Shown: in pieces, positions 40,303 through 47,916 of the stretch
Layout: the number at the start of each line of letters is the position of its first letter
How positions within the stretch are numbered: the first letter of the stretch is position 1
Assembly: GCA_002162675.1 (NCBI GenBank)
Contig: MAAE01000009.1
Location: 1-51,148 of the forward strand
DNA length: 51,148 nucleotides
DNA from: Colwellia sp. 39_35_sub15_T18
GTDB taxonomy: Bacteria > Pseudomonadota > Gammaproteobacteria > Enterobacterales > Alteromonadaceae
Reading direction: 5' to 3'
The notes under the pieces: generated by a model
Seen by the model: the letters and a program-made list of their open reading frames with translations, nothing else
The model's database searches: none
What the model was told of the DNA's origin: nothing
Position numbers and translations under genes: made by a program

Positions 40303-40341
40303 AACAGCCATAAAATTAATTTTTTATGGCTGTTTTTTTTC
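40303..40341 (+). terminator. Terminator after aldehyde dehydrogenase
   Basis: AACAGCCATAAAA pairs with TTTTATGGCTGTT around a short loop and is followed by T8. Confidence 0.88.
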
Positions 40342-40404
40342 TAGCTATGCAATACGTTATTGATGATAATAGTTGCCATTATCATCAATAATTAATTAAT
40401 TTTT

Positions 40405-41193
40405 ATGAGTAAAAAGTTTTATGTTGTTTGGAAAGGTGCCAAAACAGGCGTGTTTTCCACTTGGGCTGAAGTACAAAACCACACTCAAGGGCGCTCAGAT
40501 GCACAATTTATGGGGTTTCCTTCCAAAGTAGAAGCTGAAGCGGCTTTCGCCTCAACTTATACTAAAGCCTTAATGAAGCGATCTTTAGCCAATAAAGGTA
40601 ACTCTAAAAGCAATACAATCACTAAAAAATCACCAAGTAGTAGCGATAGTAAGCCTGTAAATGAAACACCAACAGCGGAAATACAAATATACTGTGACGG
40701 AGCCTGCTCACCAAACCCCGGCAAGTCTGGCACAGGCCTAGCGTTGTATCAACAAGGTAAGGTTAGCGCACTTTATTATGGCTTATATAATCCTAATGGC
40801 ACCAATAATACGGCAGAGCTTAATGGCATGTTAATGTCTTTTAAACTTGCCCAAAAACAATTACAAACAGTGTCAAAAGTACAAATTCTTTCCGACTCCA
40901 AATACTCTATAGATAGCATCACTAAATGGGCAAAAGGCTGGCAAGCAAAAGGCTGGACTCGTGGTAGGGGAGAAGAAATCAAGAATGTTGCCTTAATCAA
41001 AGAGTGTTTTACCCTTTATCAAGCACTGAAAAGTCAATTGATCATTTCTCACGTTAAAGGGCATGCCAATATTGAAGGTAATGAGTTAGCTGATCGTATG
41101 GCAGTATTAGCAAGAAAGCAGCAACAAGAAGCATTGGTGAGATATCAAGGTGAGCTTGATATTAAAACTATTTTAGCCATGGACTCAGGTTAA
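40405..41193 (+). CDS. Ribonuclease HI with N-terminal viroplasmin domain
   Basis: The 262-residue protein begins with a viroplasmin-type RNA/hybrid-binding domain (KKFYVVWKGAKTGVFSTWAE, MGFPSKVEAEAAF), as in eukaryotic RNase H1. A Ser/Lys-rich linker (65-88) follows, then an RNase H domain with all catalytic residues: Asp98, Glu138, Asp164 and Asp230, plus His220. It cleaves RNA in RNA-DNA hybrids. This domain pair is less common in bacteria than plain RnhA. The MFS gene starts 2 nt downstream. Confidence 0.93.
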   Translation: MSKKFYVVWKGAKTGVFSTWAEVQNHTQGRSDAQFMGFPSKVEAEAAFASTYTKALMKRSLANKGNSKSNTITKKSPSSSDSKPVNETPTAEIQIYCDGACSPNPGKSGTGLALYQQGKVSALYYGLYNPNGTNNTAELNGMLMSFKLAQKQLQTVSKVQILSDSKYSIDSITKWAKGWQAKGWTRGRGEEIKNVALIKECFTLYQALKSQLIISHVKGHANIEGNELADRMAVLARKQQQEALVRYQGELDIKTILAMDSG

Positions 41194-41195
41194 TT

Positions 41196-42452
41196 ATGTC
41201 AATCATTTTACTCATTATGGCATTTATTGTTATTTCAACGGTGTTGCTGACGAAAAAATTTAATTTACCCCGAAATATCAGTTTACTATTTATGGCACAG
41301 CCTTTAGTGATGTGCTCTGCGCCTGTTATTGTTTTTATTGGCGGCTTGCTAGCAAGTGAATTAACAACTAATACCTCACTTGCTACCTTACCTATTAGTT
41401 TGATGATTTTGGGCGTGGCAGCAGGCTCTATTCCTGCGGCAATCATTGCAAAATCTAAAGGAAGAAAATTTTCCGTTTTCAGCGGTTTTGGCTGCCTATT
41501 AGTTGCGGCACTGTTAGCCGTTTTAGCCATCCAAATAGCACAATTTGAATTGTTTACTTTCTCGAGTTTTTTGTTTGGATTCGGTGGTGCGTTCACGCAA
41601 CAACTTAGGTTTGCCGCCATAGAGAGTACAGATAACGAAGACGATATTCCCAAAATTTTAGCTATTTTAATGTTAAGTGGTGTCTTCGCGGCATTCTTAG
41701 GCCCTGAAATAGCCGTAACGGCTAAAGACTGGCTTGTTTCCCCACACGGATATGCTGGTTCATTTCTCTTCTTAGCCTTTTTTGTTGGCTTAGCGGCACT
41801 TATTATGATGTTTTTTAAAGAGCCTGAAATAAAAGAAACATCAAGCGTAGGAGCAGCAAGGCCATTGTCAGTGATAGTAAAGCAGCCTATTTTCATTATT
41901 GCTATATGCACGGCTACCATAGGTTTTGCACTCATGAGTTACTTAATGACAGCAACGCCACTAAGTATGCACCATGTTCAAGGCCACAGTCTCAACGAGA
42001 CCAAATGGGTAATACAAAGCCATATTGCTGCTATGTATATTCCTTCTTTATTAACCCCTTGGTTAGTCAAAAGAATTGCACTAAAAGGTTTATTAATACT
42101 CGGTAGTGTTATTTATATTGCTGTCGCTTTAATTGCTTTTGCTGGTCAAGAGGTAATGCATTATTGGTGGGCATTAATTTTGTTAGGTATTGGTTGGAAC
42201 TTTTTATTTTTAACGGGCACATCCTTGCTACCTCAAAGTTATAAAACTAGCGAGCGCCACAAAGTACAAGCAACTAACGACTTTGTTTTATTTGGCGTTC
42301 AAGCCTTTGCCTCATTAATGGCTGGCTGGGTATTATTTTCTGGTGGCTGGAATTATGTTGTGTTAACTAGCTTACCTTTTATTGTCGCCTTATTCATTGT
42401 CAATGCAATATACTTTCGTTATACCAATAAGCAGCAAGCACAAAGTACCTAA
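41196..42452 (+). CDS. MFS transporter
   Basis: A 418-residue protein with about 12 membrane segments and a central break near 200-215. MFS features include an Arg/Lys-rich loop 2-3 (KSKGRKFSVFSG) after SIPAAIIA. The substrate is unknown; it resembles uncharacterised YfcJ/drug-efflux-like MFS proteins. It overlaps operationally with the RNase H gene (2-nt gap). Two small genes follow in the same direction. Confidence 0.88.
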   Translation: MSIILLIMAFIVISTVLLTKKFNLPRNISLLFMAQPLVMCSAPVIVFIGGLLASELTTNTSLATLPISLMILGVAAGSIPAAIIAKSKGRKFSVFSGFGCLLVAALLAVLAIQIAQFELFTFSSFLFGFGGAFTQQLRFAAIESTDNEDDIPKILAILMLSGVFAAFLGPEIAVTAKDWLVSPHGYAGSFLFLAFFVGLAALIMMFFKEPEIKETSSVGAARPLSVIVKQPIFIIAICTATIGFALMSYLMTATPLSMHHVQGHSLNETKWVIQSHIAAMYIPSLLTPWLVKRIALKGLLILGSVIYIAVALIAFAGQEVMHYWWALILLGIGWNFLFLTGTSLLPQSYKTSERHKVQATNDFVLFGVQAFASLMAGWVLFSGGWNYVVLTSLPFIVALFIVNAIYFRYTNKQQAQST

Positions 42453-42499
42453 GGCATTAGGTATTAGGCATTAATATTATCTCAATAGGAGTGAAATAA

Positions 42500-42736
42500 A
42501 TGAGTAGTTCGACCATGGTTATCATCATCGTTTGTGTTGTTTTTGGCATTATTTATAAGATGTATAAAAAGCATTTGGAATTTAAAGCAAACACTTTAAA
42601 TTCCAACAAAACATCAGACGAAGAAAGTGAGCAATTAAAGCAACAAGTAGAAAAATTAACTGAGCGAGTTCAAATACTTGAAAGAATAGTCACTGATGAA
42701 GGTTACCAAGTACAAAAAGATATCAACAACCTTTAA
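42500..42736 (+). CDS. PspB-like small membrane protein
   Basis: A 78-residue protein with one N-terminal membrane segment (about 5-20), then a helical, coiled-coil-prone tail containing LTERVQILERIVTDEGYQVQ. The layout and the ERVQxLExI stretch resemble phage-shock protein B and its relatives. No pspA or pspC lies nearby, so it is a stand-alone PspB-like protein. AGGAGTG precedes the ATG. Confidence 0.75.
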   Translation: MSSSTMVIIIVCVVFGIIYKMYKKHLEFKANTLNSNKTSDEESEQLKQQVEKLTERVQILERIVTDEGYQVQKDINNL

Positions 42737-42747
42737 GGTTTAATTGA

Positions 42748-42951
42748 ATGAAGTTAATCATGAAAACCGAGTTTGATAATCTCAGAGAAAATGACAACCA
42801 TTGTTATGACATTGATAAAAATGGAGATAAACAGGTTGTCAAAATTTATAGTGGTGAACTATTAATTGCCAAAAAAATTACCTTGAAAAAATCAATTCGC
42901 TTTTTTGGTGTTAGTGATTATCAAAAATATTTAACCAACGAAGAGCCATAA
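42748..42951 (+). CDS. Small hypothetical protein
   Basis: 67 residues, soluble, with Lys- and Asp-rich sequence. Not recognised. It starts 11 nt after the PspB-like gene, so the two probably share a transcript. ATG at 42760 (MKTEFDN) is the alternative start. It ends 8 bp before the convergent yajD stop. Confidence 0.6.
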   Translation: MKLIMKTEFDNLRENDNHCYDIDKNGDKQVVKIYSGELLIAKKITLKKSIRFFGVSDYQKYLTNEEP

Positions 42952-42959
42952 ATACGCAA

Positions 42960-43304
42960 TCACTTTTTCAACATTGATTTTAGATCGGCAAAAGGATTAT
43001 AAGTTGCGGTATCTTGATTGGTATCCCCTGCTTTTACCTCAGTTTTATAATTAGCATGATCGGTATATTTTGCATGTTCATTGTCATGACAATAGATACA
43101 TAACAATTCCCAGTTACTACCGTCATTAGGATTATTAGTGTGATCATGATCCATATGATGTACGGTCAGCTCTTTAATATTTGAATAAACAAATTCTCTT
43201 GCACAACGACCACATACCCAAGGAAATAGTTTTAAAGCGCGATCACGATAACCCTGCTCTTTTTGTTTATAATTAGCACTGGTACCGAAACGTTCTGAAG
43301 ACAT
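42960..43304 (-). CDS. yajD: HNH nuclease family protein YajD
   Basis: A 114-residue HNH protein close to E. coli YajD: YPWVCGRC-type zinc pair (FPWVCGRCAREFVYSN), ELTVHHMDHDHTNNP with the HNH His residues, WELLCIYCHDNEH with the second zinc pair, and the typical end YNPFADLKSML. The start at 43304 was chosen because AAGAGC lies upstream and it matches YajD. Longer in-frame codons exist. Biological role unknown. Confidence 0.92.
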   Translation of the reverse strand: MSSERFGTSANYKQKEQGYRDRALKLFPWVCGRCAREFVYSNIKELTVHHMDHDHTNNPNDGSNWELLCIYCHDNEHAKYTDHANYKTEVKAGDTNQDTATYNPFADLKSMLKK

Positions 43305-43373
43305 TGCTTGCTCTTTTTGAAGTGTAAAAATTAACATTATCTTACCATGATAAAAACACAGCAATTAAAAAAA

Positions 43374-43553
43374 CTACCTATTAAAGGTTTTAATTTCAGT
43401 TTCAGTTTGCTTAGTTAATTGCTCAAAGGTTTTACCATGAGGAATAGCTTTACGTGACTTAGGGTCTACTTGTACAAAAACAATATCATCAGCCAAACAA
43501 ATAGTTCTTTTAGTCACCTTATTACGCACTAAACAAGTGACCGTAATAGAGGC
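43374..43553 (-). pseudogene. C-terminal fragment of a FadM/YbgC-like acyl-CoA thioesterase
   Basis: A frame of about 60 residues ends in TAG at 43374-43376. It reads SITVTCLVRNKVTKRTICLADDIVFVQVD and then PKSRKAIPHGKTFEQL, the last third of a hotdog thioesterase. The N-terminal two thirds, including the active site, are missing. The break is at the first 60-bp direct repeat (43555). No start was found to the right of the second repeat either. It was probably destroyed by the island insertion or deletion. Confidence 0.75.
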
Positions 43554-43554
43554 T

Positions 43555-43614
43555 GGGATCGGTCAATAGTTAAAAAAGATCCTTTGAAAATAATTTACCT
43601 TGGTGAATAGTTAC
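43555..43614. repeat. 60-bp perfect direct repeat, left copy
   Basis: Identical base for base to 45790-45849 and in the same orientation. On the minus strand it starts GTAACTATTCACC and ends in TTGACCGATCCC. It contains two related pieces (GGTCAATAGTTA and GGTGAATAGTTA). It joins directly onto the broken thioesterase. Confidence 0.95.
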
Positions 43615-43744
43615 CATTATTATTAACATAATATTGTGGGGTTCCTCATTCATATTGAACAAAGGTTTCAATTGACTATGCCAATAAATGGAGATACGAT
43701 TTAGTTGAGTAGTAGAGATGGATAATAAATTAATAAGGATAATT

Positions 43745-44482
43745 ATGATTACGTTACTTAAAAAAAGTGTTTTTGTAGGTTTGCTCTTTATATGTTCAAT
43801 GACAAGCCAAGCTCAGACGACAAGCCAAGCCCAGCTCCAAGAGCTTAGTAGAAAATTAATTAGTAAGTTTGAAAATAACGCTAAGCGCCTTGGCCTTAGC
43901 ACTGTGCAATATTCTTACGCAGTTACGCAAATGATGAGGATGTTAGACCCAGATACAGAAAAAAATCCTGCAATAGTGGAACTCAAGTCTACATATGAAT
44001 TTCAACAGTTGATGACTTATATTGAAGCAGAAGAAGAACCTCCTGGAGAATTACAATTAAAATTGAATGCACACATTAATCAACAGAAAGCGTTAGTTGC
44101 TTCTGAATTAGGTTTGGATGTAAAAAACCTCCATGAGTTTCAGGAAATGTTCGCAAAAGATTATGCCCCTTATGGCATTGAAAATGTTGAAACACAATAT
44201 TCACCTTCATTGCAGGCTTCATCTACTACAGAGAAAATTACTGTTAAGTGTACTGACCAATGTAACTTCGGACCGAGCAGTACTCAATACTTCAATATGA
44301 AATTCTATATATATAATCAGGCTAGTTCCCGATATGGCCAGTTAGAATCTTTTACTGTTAACTTTCGGTACAGCAACTCTAATGTAACATTTAAGCAAGA
44401 AAAGTGGAGATACACACATTCTGCTGGAGCTTGGTTTGTAAAAGAACTCCCTTGTGATACATGCCAGAATGGCGATCAATAA
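43745..44482 (+). CDS. Orphan secreted protein, unknown function
   Basis: A 245-residue protein I do not recognise. It has a signal peptide (about 1-23, ending SQAQ), then a helical Gln/Glu/Leu-rich half (to about 130), then a beta-like C-terminal half with two close cysteine pairs, CTDQC and CDTC. ATG at 43745 was chosen because AAGGA lies 6 nt upstream. The reading frame is intact although both flanks are decayed. It lies between 60-bp repeats beside transposase remains, so it is probably acquired. Confidence 0.7.
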   Translation: MITLLKKSVFVGLLFICSMTSQAQTTSQAQLQELSRKLISKFENNAKRLGLSTVQYSYAVTQMMRMLDPDTEKNPAIVELKSTYEFQQLMTYIEAEEEPPGELQLKLNAHINQQKALVASELGLDVKNLHEFQEMFAKDYAPYGIENVETQYSPSLQASSTTEKITVKCTDQCNFGPSSTQYFNMKFYIYNQASSRYGQLESFTVNFRYSNSNVTFKQEKWRYTHSAGAWFVKELPCDTCQNGDQ

Positions 44483-44561
44483 ATAAAGAATAATCGTAAC
44501 TATTTAGCCTCATTTTCAATAAATATATCAGGTAGCTGATTGTTGAATAGCAATTCAAGTG

Positions 44562-44596
44562 ATATATTTGCAGATATATATTTTTTTCTGCAAATA
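44562..44596. other. Stem-loop after the orphan gene
   Basis: ATTTGCAG pairs with CTGCAAAT around an AT-rich loop. It lacks a following T-run, so terminator function is doubtful. Confidence 0.3.
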
Positions 44597-44673
44597 GATA
44601 GCTTCTTATCAAGCAGAACATCTCTGCGCCTTGCATGCTCCTAAAGCATCCTGATATTTTTTGATGAACTTTA

Positions 44674-45452
44674 GGGGCTGTTGATCTTTGTTTTAATTTT
44701 ATACGTAAGCGGTAATCTCGTATAATTTACTTCGCCAAAAACAAACCTTACGAACGAGATTACCATTCCCCGATTAATGCTCACTGATGAGTTATGCTCG
44801 AAGCTAAAAACTATTTTGCTTGAAGATAGAGTTTATAACAAGCTTGAACACAGACAAACGATGGAATGAATTTTATACCGCTTGCGTGTTGGCTGCCCGT
44901 GGCGTGCCCTTCCTGAATGTTTTGGTTTATGGAATACTATTTACCGTAGGTTTCTTCTTTGGTCTAAAAAGGGAATACTGATGAGGTTATTCAAATCGTT
45001 ATCCGCTAATAGTGATGTAGAGTGGGAGTTCATTGATGGAAGTTATGTTAAAGCACACCAACACAGTACAGGTGCAGCATCAGAACAAGCGATAGCATTA
45101 AGTCGTGGTAGCAATACCAGTAAAATTCACTTAGCTGTTGATAGTTATGTCTTGCCGATTGAATTTATTATTACAGGTGGCGATGTTCATGATAGTAAAG
45201 TGGCAAATGAACTGATTGAATTATTACCTCAAGGTGATTTTGTTATCGCAGACAAAAACTATGATAGTAAAGCTATTAGAGATAAAACTCAAGAGAGAAA
45301 CTCAAGTCCTGTAATACCTATAAAGCAAAATTCAAAAATAGATAATGGTGATATTGATGGTGCTTATATAAATATAGGCACTTAGTTGAAAATGCATTTG
45401 CAAGGTTGAAACACTCCGTGCTATAGCTACAAGATACGATAAATTAAAGTTA
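44674..45452 (+). mobile_element. Decayed IS5-family (IS427-like) element
   Basis: The left end GGGGCTGTTGATCTTTG resembles IS427-group termini. It is followed by a broken transposase and ends abruptly at about 45452 where IS66-like sequence begins on the other strand. No right inverted repeat was found. The junction suggests one element or a deletion cut into the other. Confidence 0.65.
44768..45445 (+). pseudogene. IS5-family transposase, broken
   Basis: The frame reads PRLMLTDEL, LKTILLEDRVYNK and HRQTME, then an in-frame TGA (44867-44869), then LYRLRVGCPWRALPE up to GDIDG. Near 45358 one base is missing and the frame continues in another register as CLYKYRHLVENAFARLKH, with a second shift after it. 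The DDE parts (FIDGSYVKAHQHS, IADKNYDSKAIRD) are visible. The expected ATG is ATT. It cannot make active transposase. Confidence 0.85.
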
Positions 45453-45744
45453 CAGAATGACTTCTACCTCATCGGACGTTTCTGTTTGAATTAACGTTTT
45501 GCCAATACGACCTTTTTGCCCATCCGCTAACTTGTCTGATTTATCTTTTACTTGTTTTTCGGTTGATATCTTTTGATGGCAGGATACTGCTATTCTTACT
45601 GTTAAGCCCTAATTTACTTGCCAGCATAACAACCAGAATAAGTTCAATAGATACCTTCAGCGCAGGCGTGAGGGTTTTATCTTCTTGTAACTGAGCTTCG
45701 GTTTGCTCAGTTATTTCAGTGATGTTGATTCTGTTTAAATTCAT
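45453..45744 (-). pseudogene. IS66-family transposase TnpC, N-terminal fragment
   Basis: From ATG at 45744 the frame gives MNLNRINITEITEQTEAQLQ and LASKLGLNSKNSSILPS, as IS66 TnpC proteins begin. A frameshift near 45545 moves the reading to KDKSDKLADGQKGRIGKTL and SDEVEVI, also TnpC-like. It stops at the junction with the IS5 remnant. The catalytic domain is absent. Confidence 0.75.
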
Positions 45745-45789
45745 TGAAGTTAGGGCTACTAGGTAATGGCCCTAACTTGGCATACTGCC

Positions 45790-45849
45790 GGGATCGGTCA
45801 ATAGTTAAAAAAGATCCTTTGAAAATAATTTACCTTGGTGAATAGTTAC
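45790..45849. repeat. 60-bp perfect direct repeat, right copy
   Basis: Same sequence and orientation as 43555-43614. It lies upstream of the IS66 fragment on that element's own strand. GTAA at its outer end would suit an IS66-type terminus, but this is an inference. The flanks of the two copies differ at once outside the repeat. Confidence 0.95.
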
Positions 45850-45893
45850 AAAGTACATGGTGAGTTAGTTAAGAATACGGTGTTTAAAGCTAT

Positions 45894-46427
45894 TTATAAA
45901 TCACGAATTTTTACCGCCGGATTACCCGCGTAAAAACTGTTAGCTTCGATATTTTTAGTGACAACACTACCCGCGCCAACCACGCTATTGTCACCAATGG
46001 TAATGCCTGCAAGAACAATAACGCCTCCACCTAACCAAACATTATTACCGATGATAATATCATCGGCATAGTTAGCTTTCGCCAGCCGCTTGCTTGGCTT
46101 CATATCATGAGAAACAGCTAAAAGTTGAACGTTCGGACCTATTAAACAGTCAGAGCCAATATGTATATTGCCTTGAGCTTCTTTCGCTGCATCAACTATT
46201 GTGCAATTTGTATTAATAAAGGTTCTATCGCCTATGACAATACTATCGCCATAATCAATATGAAAACCATATTCAATAAAAACACTTTCACCACAAGAGT
46301 GAAACAAAGCTTTTAAGCGCTTTAAATTGCCTTTACTTGGGCTACGAGTAAATTGCCGACACAGCTCATGCACCGACTTTCGTTGGCTGATTAATTCAGC
46401 TGTTATGCTAGAAAAACGTGTTTTCAT
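45894..46427 (-). CDS. Sugar O-acetyltransferase, hexapeptide family
   Basis: A 177-residue acetyl-CoA-dependent transferase of the maltose/galactoside acetyltransferase group. Left-handed beta-helix repeats occupy about 60-175 (VIGDRTFINTNCTIVDA, IGSDCLIGPNVQLLAVSHD with the catalytic His, IIIGNNVWLGGGVIVLAGITIGDNS). The C-terminus ends FYAGNPAVKIRDL. ATG at 46427 was chosen; a TTG two codons before is in frame. Acceptor sugar unknown. Confidence 0.88.
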   Translation of the reverse strand: MKTRFSSITAELISQRKSVHELCRQFTRSPSKGNLKRLKALFHSCGESVFIEYGFHIDYGDSIVIGDRTFINTNCTIVDAAKEAQGNIHIGSDCLIGPNVQLLAVSHDMKPSKRLAKANYADDIIIGNNVWLGGGVIVLAGITIGDNSVVGAGSVVTKNIEANSFYAGNPAVKIRDL

Positions 46428-46468
46428 ATCCAAATAATAAACCGATTTAAGTTTTAGAACAGTGGTAA

Positions 46469-47041
46469 TTAATGCAGTACGGCTTTAATTGGTAGTCCTT
46501 TACATATTTCAGCTTCAGCGATTAAAATTTCTTCTAAACGCTGATCAACAACGTTTTTTTCAAAGTACTCATAGGCTAATTCCACAAACAAGTTTTTATG
46601 TTTTTCTTCTGACTTAGCAATAGCGACATATAAATCTTTGTCTTTACCTTCAGGAAGCGCTTGTGAAACCAACCAAAACTTTTCATAACCACGGGCTTCA
46701 ATCACCGCAGCCACTAATAATCTATCGAGTAAAAACAAATTTGAACCATTGCGAAACAAGGCGCGAATTTGAGTAATGTAAGGGTCTTTTTTGTCTTGCC
46801 CTAAGGTAACATCACGCGCGACAAGTAATTTCAAGACTTGCTTAAAGTGAATTAATTCTTCAATGGCTAAATCCGTCATTGCCCGTACTAATTTTGCTTT
46901 GTCAGGATAATGAGACAACATGGCAATTGCCATGCCTGAAGCCTTTTTCTCTGCGGCCGCATGGTCTTGTAAGAAGCGAGGGAAGTCAGCCATAACAGCA
47001 TCTGTCCATGCTTGTGTGGTATTAAATTTTAATTCAAACAT
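46469..47041 (-). CDS. miaE: tRNA-(ms2io6A)-hydroxylase MiaE
   Basis: Diiron monooxygenase that hydroxylates the ms2i6A37 modification in tRNA. The 190 residues are all-helical with ferritin-like metal motifs: EKKASGMAIAMLSHY, EELIHFKQV and EARGYEKF, then SEEKHKNLF. It resembles the MiaE family along its length. Same strand as the acetyltransferase, with a 41-bp gap. Confidence 0.93.
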   Translation of the reverse strand: MFELKFNTTQAWTDAVMADFPRFLQDHAAAEKKASGMAIAMLSHYPDKAKLVRAMTDLAIEELIHFKQVLKLLVARDVTLGQDKKDPYITQIRALFRNGSNLFLLDRLLVAAVIEARGYEKFWLVSQALPEGKDKDLYVAIAKSEEKHKNLFVELAYEYFEKNVVDQRLEEILIAEAEICKGLPIKAVLH

Positions 47042-47105
47042 AAGGGTAAATTTTCGAGTTAATAGTTACGAGTTTATGACGATGATTTTACAGATGAAGT
47101 TAGTA

Positions 47106-47747
47106 TTAATAAAGTATCTTATCAATACGCCCCTTGTTTGTTGATTCTATTTTCAAAATATTATTAATATCTTGCCATGCTTTCACCTTACCGCCGATAT
47201 TAATTTTTTCAAAACCGCTCGCTCTACCTTGCTCCGCTGAAAAACCTAAAAAGGTTAACAGCTGTTGATAGCTCTGTGGCTCACTAACATCAATCGTTAG
47301 TAAATCATTTTTTCTATTTTGGAAATAATCTAAAACACCTTGTTGATGCTTCTGATAACATTGCAGTAAAAAATCATCTTGAGTAATATTATCGGCAGTT
47401 AAAGGAGAGAAAGTATCCTTATAACAGCGTTTTAAGTGCGGGTTAAAACCACCATCACTACGCTGTAAATTAACAATCATACGCTGTAATAACTGCTTTA
47501 TTGATGGTAACCAACTTTTAGCATCACGCGTTAAATAGATAAACTTACTGTTTGGAAAATGACTATCAAGACGTTGATAGTCACAAAATATTGGCGTATC
47601 AGCAATAACTTTGGCTTCATTAAAAGCATACTCAGTATAAGCATTATGGGCAGTTTTAAAGCCTAAGCCTAACATTGCTAAGCACACACTAGTGGTGGCA
47701 GTTCGGGGTAAACCGATAATAAATATTTTATTAATTGTCACGTACAT
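47106..47747 (-). CDS. Sulfotransferase family protein
   Basis: A 213-residue protein with a PAPS-binding loop at the N-terminus (IFIIGLPRTATTSVCLAML) and the second motif FIYLTRDAKSWLPSI, where Arg and Ser contact the 3'-phosphate. It is shorter than typical sulfotransferases and resembles the small Sulfotransfer_4 group. Acceptor unknown. Divergent from the CoA-transferase/GNAT operon. Confidence 0.82.
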   Translation of the reverse strand: MYVTINKIFIIGLPRTATTSVCLAMLGLGFKTAHNAYTEYAFNEAKVIADTPIFCDYQRLDSHFPNSKFIYLTRDAKSWLPSIKQLLQRMIVNLQRSDGGFNPHLKRCYKDTFSPLTADNITQDDFLLQCYQKHQQGVLDYFQNRKNDLLTIDVSEPQSYQQLLTFLGFSAEQGRASGFEKINIGGKVKAWQDINNILKIESTNKGRIDKILY

Positions 47748-47781
47748 CTCTGAAAAACATCATTTAAAATATATTGTATCA

Positions 47782-47795
47782 TTGACTGCGATCAA
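47782..47795. promoter_or_regulatory. FNR/EtrA-like box
   Basis: TTGACTGCGATCAA matches TTGAT-N4-ATCAA at nine of ten fixed bases. It lies 35 bp from the sulfotransferase start and 122 bp from the CoA-transferase start. One site by eye is weak evidence. Confidence 0.4.
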
Positions 47796-47916
47796 TAAAT
47801 ATTTTGTTGTCTACGTCATACTTATAGCTAATAGCTTATGTATACTTAACATGCTTTAATCCATTTAAGAATAATTATCTACATTGTTCGATTAACTAGC
47901 GAAGATAGGAATTTTC

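Noticed and set aside
41168..41935. 255-codon open frame on the minus strand opposite the MFS gene
   Set aside because: It is antisense to a clear membrane transporter, has odd composition and no ribosome-binding site, and resembles no protein.
44391..44636. 81-codon minus-strand frame after the orphan gene
   Set aside because: AT-rich chance frame overlapping the orphan gene end, with no family resemblance.
43555..45849. CRISPR or composite transposon reading of the repeated 60-bp sequence
   Set aside because: There are only two copies, 2.2 kb apart, with no spacer series. The repeats do not each form a full IS, so neither reading fits.
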